64,000 nucleotides of DNA from Berberis thunbergii (Eukaryota > Streptophyta > Magnoliopsida > Ranunculales > Berberidaceae): NCBI GenBank assembly GCA_003290165.1, contig QNQO01006987.1, positions 682,001 to 746,000 of the forward strand. The letters are read 5' to 3'. How positions within the stretch are numbered: the first letter of the stretch is position 1; each line of letters starts with the position of its first letter. Positions 58,003-64,000 of this stretch are shown one piece after another. A program made the translations under genes and the position numbers. The notes below the pieces were generated by a model, which worked only from the letters and a program-made list of their open reading frames with translations, searched no databases and was not told the DNA's origin.

Positions 58003-58209
58003 TAGTTACAACCTTGAACGATATCCTTGATGCTTGCTATTTTTGTGGACTTGCATGCAATACTGTAATACTTAGTAGTGATATGTTCATTTTTGTTTTT
58101 TGACTTACACACTCCTGGCTGATTTGGTTTTGGTAGTCCCAAATCTGTAATTTTAATTTGGATTTGGTAGTCCAAAATATGTAATCTTAGAAGTGTTGTT
58201 TTCTTGTTG

Positions 58210-58240
58210 AATATATGTATATATATATATATATATACTT
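58210..58240. repeat. (TA)n microsatellite
   Basis: An AT/TA dinucleotide run inside the CACTA element, between the transposase remnant and the captured NOT2 fragment. Confidence 0.85.
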
Positions 58241-58404
58241 ACCTATGTTTTTTAAATTTATAAAACCTTTTTTTAACTCCGCCAATGTAAAGGTTCTTTT
58301 TTACATTGCTGGACCCAAGTCCGGATAAAGGAGGAGGGATGAGGGTATTCCTATTTATAAAAGCAAACCTTAAACCTAATGGGAAACAATGTTCTATATG
58401 CAGG

Positions 58405-58930
58405 TGGCAACAATGATTTTGCAATGGACATGCACCAGAAATAACAACTTCATGACAGTGTTGTATCTATGATGCAATCCCAACACTTCCCTGTGAGTCC
58501 TGGGTTTGCAATTTCTTGGTCATATATTCCATAATAATGTCTTTGGTTTTCAGTTCTCACCTATGTGTCTCTCTTAAATTATATAGATGGGGAGATCTGC
58601 TGGAATCAGTTTAGGAGGGTTATATTCATCACATCGTCGGCAACAACATGTACCATCAGTAAGTAGCACTGGCGCATCCTTTGCTCATGCCAGCAATCAA
58701 GATCTTCATTTCCATGGTTCTGATCTATTTCCCTCTTCACATGCAAGCTATCAGTCACAGGTACTGATCCCACTCGTCATTCTACTTCATAGCGCTAGTA
58801 TGGCATTTGGTGACTGTATTCGAAAGTGAACATATTGCTTAATCGCATAGGAATTTAATTTTTTTCTTCTTATATTTTAGGTTCAGAATGGTGGGCCTCC
58901 TAGCATTGGATTGAGATCTGTTTGAGGATG
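58405..58930 (+). pseudogene. Captured fragment of NOT2/VIP2 (CCR4-NOT complex subunit)
   Basis: Three exon-like segments with splice-site-like borders are visible. 58405-58491 reads NNDFAMDMHQK, stop, QLHDSVVSMMQSQHFP, between CAG and GTGAG. 58588-58760 reads MGRSAGISLGGLYSSHRRQQ and FHGSDLFPSSHASYQSQ, between ATAG and GTACTG. From about 58882 it reads VQNGGPPSIGLRS after TTTTAG. These match, by eye, the low-complexity region upstream of the NOT box in plant NOT2/VIP2, a subunit of the deadenylase complex. Introns are retained, so capture was from DNA, not cDNA. An in-frame TAA in the first exon and missing exons make it non-functional. Confidence 0.72.
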
Positions 58931-59205
58931 ATCCTTCAACCTCAGTAAGTTTTCTCACTCTATGATCTCTGTTATAGTTGATTTTCATTATTTATGAGAC
59001 TAACTAGAAAGGTTTCTAATCGAATTGATAGGTCATTTTGCACAAACATCTGTTGAAAACAACAGCTACTTCCATTGCGGATATGCTTTAGTAACATTGG
59101 TAATCATTTCACTTTTGAGTTTGTTTATGAAAACTGATGACAATTTTCGACCCTCACACTCTCAATGAGATGAAACACTTATCTGAACATGTTCATCTAT
59201 ATGTA

Positions 59206-59522
59206 GGATATGCATAACAAGTTGAAGAATGGCGTTGAAGTTGAAGACTCACAAAACCCAGAATCTTCTTCACTTACTTCTGGAGATAGAATAACTATTG
59301 TATGATATTTTCACTTCTGAATATGAATGTCATTTGGTTGCCAATTTGGAATTATTTTTTATCCTACTATTTCAAGATTTTCGTCAACATGTATGCAATT
59401 ATTCTTTTATTCAACCACTAGAAGTGAATGCAGTCAAATGCTTTTGGTTTTACAGGCAAAGAGTTTGGGGGGATCTCTGTCAGTTAAGGTTCTTGCATTG
59501 GTTGAGGCTTTGGAAGGAAAGG
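59206..59522 (+). pseudogene. Unidentified captured exon-like fragments
   Basis: Two exon-like stretches have splice-like borders. About 59207-59299 reads DMHNKLKNGVEVEDSQNPES and SGDRITI. About 59457-59520 reads AKSLGGSLSVKVLALVEALE and is followed by GGTCAG. They are in open frames but I do not recognise the protein. They lie between the NOT2 and XPO1 pieces and may come from a third host gene. Confidence 0.4.
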
Positions 59523-60445
59523 TCAGTCCATCACTATGAACAACTCTATTCATTGTCAAGATTGCAACTTCATCTTTTTAATATCCTATATACTGTCATA
59601 AATCTGATAAATACTTATTTCCCTTCTTCTCCTGAGTTTTGATATACTGCAAACCAATGTTCTTAAAATCACTAGGCGGAGGGCAAGTGGCGAGTAGGGA
59701 CTAGTGTTAGAAGCCTAGTTGGGGCCTAGATTTTTTTTTTTTTGTATGTATTATAATTTATATTACTTCCAATTCAATGGAAAGATAAATATGCAATTTT
59801 TTATTTCCTAACCAGAAATAAAAATAAATTTCTAAAACCCGCCTTGGGCGTTTCGTAGCTGCCTAGCGCCTAGGCCGATTTTTAGAATAGAGCTACAAAC
59901 ACAGTGATGTGAAGCAGACAGCTACACGATTAAAAATGTAAAGCCCTAGAGACCTTTTCCAAGGTGCTCATATTATAACTTGTAAATTGCTAGTATACTA
60001 TTTTGTGAAAAATAGCAACATAAAAGAACTAAAATTGGAATGTGTAATGCATGTACTATATTCAAAACTATTCAGTCGACAAATTCGTTGTGGATATGGA
60101 ATGCCACTTGATGAAGGACCTCTAATTTTTTCAAGTCTTTTGTATTCTTTCGACGTGTTTTACTTGTCATGCGTATCTTTAAATTATTGTTCTTTCCTTA
60201 TGTATTTGATCATATCTTTCGATGTCACAATCAATCATTTTTTCAAGAACCGAATGTTATTTTGCATCTTACTACGCTTTCACAGTTGGATTGCTTATAT
60301 TTAGCTTTAGATTGTAATTTTTCCCGGATATGCTACGTAAATGGTTTCCATTAGGTGCTATTTAAAATTTAATTATTTTTACCTACACTGGAACTCTATA
60401 GTGTATCCAAGAAGTCACTGTAGGCTCTTTTCTTGATTTTTGTAG

Positions 60446-63067
60446 ATGTTGGAGAAGTTGAGTAAGCAATTGAATGGAGAGGATTGGTCTTGGAACAAAT
60501 TAAACACTTTATGTTGGGGCATAGGATCTATATCTGGATCCATGATGGAGGAGCAGGTACTTTTTTTTTCTTGGGGATCCAGATTTTATTTATTTTTAAT
60601 GTCTGAGTAGCTTTATGCAAGGGCTTTTATCTGTGAAAAGGCGGTGATATATTTACTGCATTAGTGCCAAACCTTCAGTATATCCTCATTCCTTGCTGTT
60701 TCTAGATATGCGTGAGGGTGTCGGGTAGAAGTTTATAGCTTAAGCTAATACATGTATGAGGTATTTAGCAATCTCTTTGTCGTTAATAGAATTTCCTTGA
60801 TGTAACCTCCGTCATGACAAAAGATCTGTTGGTTAAGGCTTGAGGTATTTGAAATTTCTGATGTGTTTCTTATTAGAAATCTTAGTGTAGGATAAATCTC
60901 TCAAAATATTTGTGTTATATTGCTTGCTTGCTTCAAAGATTGCAACTTTATGACCTTTTGATGTTTAAACATAATGGATAGTGAGCTTATATCAAACAAC
61001 ATTGTAGAAGAGGGACCATTTGCCTCTAGAAGTTCCTATGTTAAACTTCTAAGGTAAGATCATCAGTTTGGACTTGCTAAAATGACATCCTATATTGTAT
61101 GAGAGTTTTCATCTCACTTTTGCTTTTCAATCCTCTATAACAAATTTGTGAAAAGAGAAACACTTAAGCTCATTGAAACTTTTCTGGACAAGGATGAAGA
61201 GCAGCCTCAAATCGGAAAACAATTCGTTCCACCGATGATGGATCATGTTCTTGGCGACTATCCTAGGAATTTGCCTGATGCTAGGGAGTCAGAGGTCCTT
61301 TCACTTTTGGCCACAATTACAAGCAAGTAAGCATATATGCCATTAAATGCTAAATGATTCACTTCCACTTTGGCACTTGATTATTCATGTGCCTTGTTAT
61401 TCTTGCGTCTTATTAGTTTAGCATTTTTGTCAGATATAGAGTGCATTTCTTATTCTTACGCCTTATTAGTTTAGCATTCATGTGGCTCTTTTATTTTTTC
61501 CCTATGGAAGTATTGGTAACAATAGTGCGTGAACGTAGTAATTACTATTTATTGCATTTCCAAGTAAGCATTAGCAAAGTTTTGCCCATCATACACTAGG
61601 ACCTAGTAGAAAAAGGATGAATGCTTATCTTTTTGACATGTCTTATGCAGGTATAAGGGGGTGATGACAGAGGATGTACCTCGTATATTTGAAGCCATTT
61701 TTGAATGCACATTGGAGGTTAGTCTAGCTGTCCAAGTAGAATATTTGTTTATATCTCAATGTGTCTTTAACCAACATCTGATATTGGCAGATGATCACAA
61801 AAAACTTCGAAGGTTATCCTGAACATCATTTGAAATTTTTTTCTTTGCTACGCGCCATTGTTACTCATTGTTTTCCAGCTTTGATAGTCTTGTCAAGTCA
61901 AGTTGGAATTCAACCCTCTTCATTTTGTCCTTGTCAGTATTGATGTTCATTTTTGCACACGTTGACCTTCATATTGTGATTTCCTTCGTTGTTTTTTCAT
62001 GCCTATTTTTTTTTTTGTTTCAATTCAGCAACTGAAGCTTGTTATGGATTCTATATTGTTTGTTACAGTTAACTATAACTTCATATATCTCTTACCTGTG
62101 GTTTACCCATTTAACAGGTTTCTGAGTTTTGCAAACAGTTCCATCGAACTTACTTTTTGACAATTGAGCAAGAGATATTTGCAGTATTGACCGACACATT
62201 TCATAAGTCTGGGTTATAGTTACATGTACTTGTGTTGCAGGGTAACGAATTTTATTCAGTACCATGTCTTATAAAAGAAATCAAAATGAATGGGATCCTT
62301 ATTGTTGCATGTTAATGCATTTCTAGGTGGATTCTGGTGCGTTGATAGAGCCTTTGTTGGATGCATCAACCGTTGCTTATCCATATCCTAACAACAAAAT
62401 GTTTGTTTAGGAGTACACCATAAAAATTTTGGGTACTTCGTTCCCTAACATGACAACAGTAGAGGTAGACATTTTTTTTTGAACTTCTTTTTCTGTCACG
62501 AGTTCATGATTTACTAAACAGTGTGATTTTGCAGGTTACTCAATTTGTAACTGGTCTTTTGGAGTTGTGAAATGATCTATCTACATTTAAAAATCACATT
62601 CGTGATTTCCTTGTGCAGTCAAAAGAATTTTCAGCTCAGGTATCATAGCTAATCAAGCTTATTTTTTTTAACATATTGGGTGGACTCGATATCCATACTA
62701 ACTGGAAACCTTTGATATCTTACATATCCTTGTAATTTTACTTTTTATTTTTATTTCTTATTTTCTGGTCATGTTAAAGATGTTTTCTATATGTAGTTTT
62801 TATCAGTGTGAACTGTTGATAAAACTCTAAGATACATTACCTCAAATATAAGGTGTCAAATGATATTTGCATTTCGGAGTTCAATATAGCTGTTATAAAC
62901 ATCATGTTACTTGTGAATCCTGCAGGACAACAAAGATCTCTATGCTGAGGAGGCGGCAGCTCAAAGAGAGAGGGAGCATCAAAGGATGCTGACTATTCTT
63001 GGGCTCATTGCACCTAGTGATCTTCTACAAGTTTCTTTTGTTACATGCTTCCATGACTTGTCAATGT
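60446..63067 (+). pseudogene. Captured fragment of XPO1/CRM1 (exportin 1), introns retained
   Basis: Exons read in order as the C-terminal half of the nuclear export receptor CRM1. 60446-60556 reads [20 protein letters not shown]. About 60977-61052 reads EGPFASRSSYVKLLR. 61148-61326 reads RETLKLIETFLDKDEEQPQI and FVPPMMDHVLGDY. 61651-61717 reads DVPRIFEAIFECTLE. 61791-61915 reads MITKNFEGYPEHHLKFF. 62029-62065 reads QLKLVMDSI. 62119-62239 reads SEFCKQFHRTYFLTIEQE. 62328-62465 reads PYPNNKMFV. 62536-62639 reads FKNHIRDFLVQSKEFSAQ. 62927-63067 reads NKDLYAEEAAAQRERE, ending near the normal C-terminus. Splice-site-like borders are kept. In-frame stops occur at about 62217, 62408 and 62568, and a block of central exons is missing between 60556 and 60977. 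It is non-functional. Confidence 0.88.
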
Positions 63068-63419
63068 AGCGCCATGCAATGTAGCGTCCATGACTTCTAC
63101 AAATTTAATAGATACTTGGCTTCATTTGAATGCAATTCCAAGGTTCCATTTTACGGTTGATTTTGTATTTATCTAGCATATAGTTTGTGGAATCCTATTC
63201 GTGCCGGAGGCATGACACGGTAGATGTGTCGTAGGCACGGGTACATGCCACATGGCAAGTGTCTGGTCGATCTTAGTAAGGACTGATTTTGCAGGTGTGG
63301 GGTTGTGATTTTGCTGCAGCAGCCAAAAATGTAATTTTTTTTCGATTATATTAATTTGCAACAGTTTCAAACCCTCGCAACAAACCAGATTTCTTTTTTT
63401 TGGAATTTTGTTTTGACTG

Positions 63420-63790
63420 GCCACGGTTTTATTACTTCATGCTTGCCACAGCTTAAAACCGTGGCCATCATGCTTGCAATGGCTTAAAACCGTGGCCATC
63501 ATGCTTGCAACGGCTTAAAACCGTGGCCATTATGCTTGCAACGGCTATGAGACCAAAGCAATTCAAAATAAGTGATATATGTTGCCACGGTTATGGGACG
63601 TGGAGAATCTAGCCATGCCGGGTAGCCGTGGCTAAACCGTGGCTAAATGCAGAAAATCATCAAGCGTCCTCGAACATAAAATCATTCCTAATATGTGTTG
63701 CCACGGTTTATAGCCGTCAATGATGATTTGGCGATGCCTCAAATGGCCAGGCCTCTAAACCGTGGCAATAGGTTACCCCATGGTCCCAAA
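63420..63790. repeat. CACTA subterminal repeats (CCGTGGC/GCCACGG)
   Basis: GCCACGGTTT, AACCGTGGCC and related motifs occur about a dozen times in both orientations within 370 bp of the right terminus. They include three near-tandem units of AACCGTGGCCATCATGCTTG type at about 63460-63545. The left end has fewer (about 54950-54985). Such repeats are binding sites for TnpA-type proteins in characterised CACTA elements. Confidence 0.8.
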
Positions 63791-64000
63791 CTGTTGCTGA
63801 TGGGTATTTTTGGTGTAGTGTATTTTCATCCTCTTTCAATTTCATACAATATAGTATAAGCTCAGTAATGTTCCCTCACTTGTATTCCCCTTTTTTGTTT
63901 GGAAGAAAGTTGGGAGAAAAGGAGTTGAATTGGAATGAGTCAACTCAGTAGTGTATTAGTTCGAGTGGTTTATCTACCAAGTTGACTCGTTTCTTACTTC

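Larger units (their letters stand above)
54885..63820 (+). mobile_element. CACTA (En/Spm) transposon with captured host genes, 8,936 bp
   Basis: The termini are CACTACACCAAAA (54885) and its complement TTTTTGGTGTAGTG (ending 63820). A 3-bp target duplication TAT lies on each side (54882-54884, 63821-63823). Subterminal repeats related to GCCACGG / CCGTGGC are present near both ends (about 54950-54985; dense at 63420-63790). The interior carries a broken Transposase_24-type gene (56424-58002), then intron-containing fragments of NOT2/VIP2, unidentified exon-like pieces and XPO1/CRM1. No Transposase_21 (TnpD/DDE) gene is present, so the element is non-autonomous. Confidence 0.9.

Overview
The window is a stretch of plant nuclear genome, most likely a woody eudicot (inference). 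The signs are intron-containing plant genes, plant-specific transposon families and an endogenous plant pararetrovirus. It contains no bacterial-type genes, rRNA, tRNA or CRISPR. Almost everything is repetitive and degenerate. I see no host gene that looks intact. The identifiable host-derived sequence is a broken serine carboxypeptidase-like gene, a fragment of a nucleoside hydrolase-like gene, and gene pieces carried inside a transposon.

Layout. 1-1227: unassigned sequence ending in the right end of a CACTA transposon. 1228-6840: a degenerate LINE with endonuclease, reverse transcriptase and RNase H remains. 7071-8103: three foldback elements. Two of these (7327-7467 and 7946-8103) have 9-bp target duplications and termini like those of the neighbouring Mutator-like element (MULE). 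8166-14937: that MULE, with about 730-760 bp terminal inverted repeats (TIRs) and a 9-bp target duplication. It carries a broken FAR1-type transposase on the + strand and, on the - strand, a small viroplasmin/RNase H1-N-like, coiled-coil, membrane-tail ORF. 15265-26238: a serine carboxypeptidase-like pseudogene. One of its introns holds an almost full-length endogenous caulimovirid of florendovirus type (16808-24772, - strand), flanked by a perfect 62-bp direct repeat. 27775-29640: a dead MuDR-type transposase (- strand). 29905-49372: an old inverted-repeat element interrupted by two related LTR retrotransposons (30327-39008 and 40493-49021). Both encode only gag and protease on the + strand, carry an array of about 178-bp tandem repeats, and have a long antisense coding region before the 3' LTR. 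49623-50771 and 53144-54483: two tandem arrays of very small LTR elements (TRIM-like), nine LTR copies in total. 54722-54884: a nucleoside hydrolase-like fragment interrupted by an 8.9-kb CACTA transposon (54885-63820, TSD TAT). That transposon contains a broken Ptta/En-Spm (Transposase_24-type) gene plus intron-bearing captured fragments of NOT2/VIP2 (CCR4-NOT subunit) and XPO1/CRM1 (exportin 1).

The most notable points are the MuDR-like convergent two-gene layout of the FAR1-type MULE with an antisense viroplasmin-like ORF, the CACTA that captured two or more host genes, the nearly intact pararetrovirus with its 62-bp flanking duplication, the twin antisense-ORF LTR elements with nucleosome-length repeats, and the tandem TRIM arrays. 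Family names rest on reading protein motifs by eye. No database search was possible.
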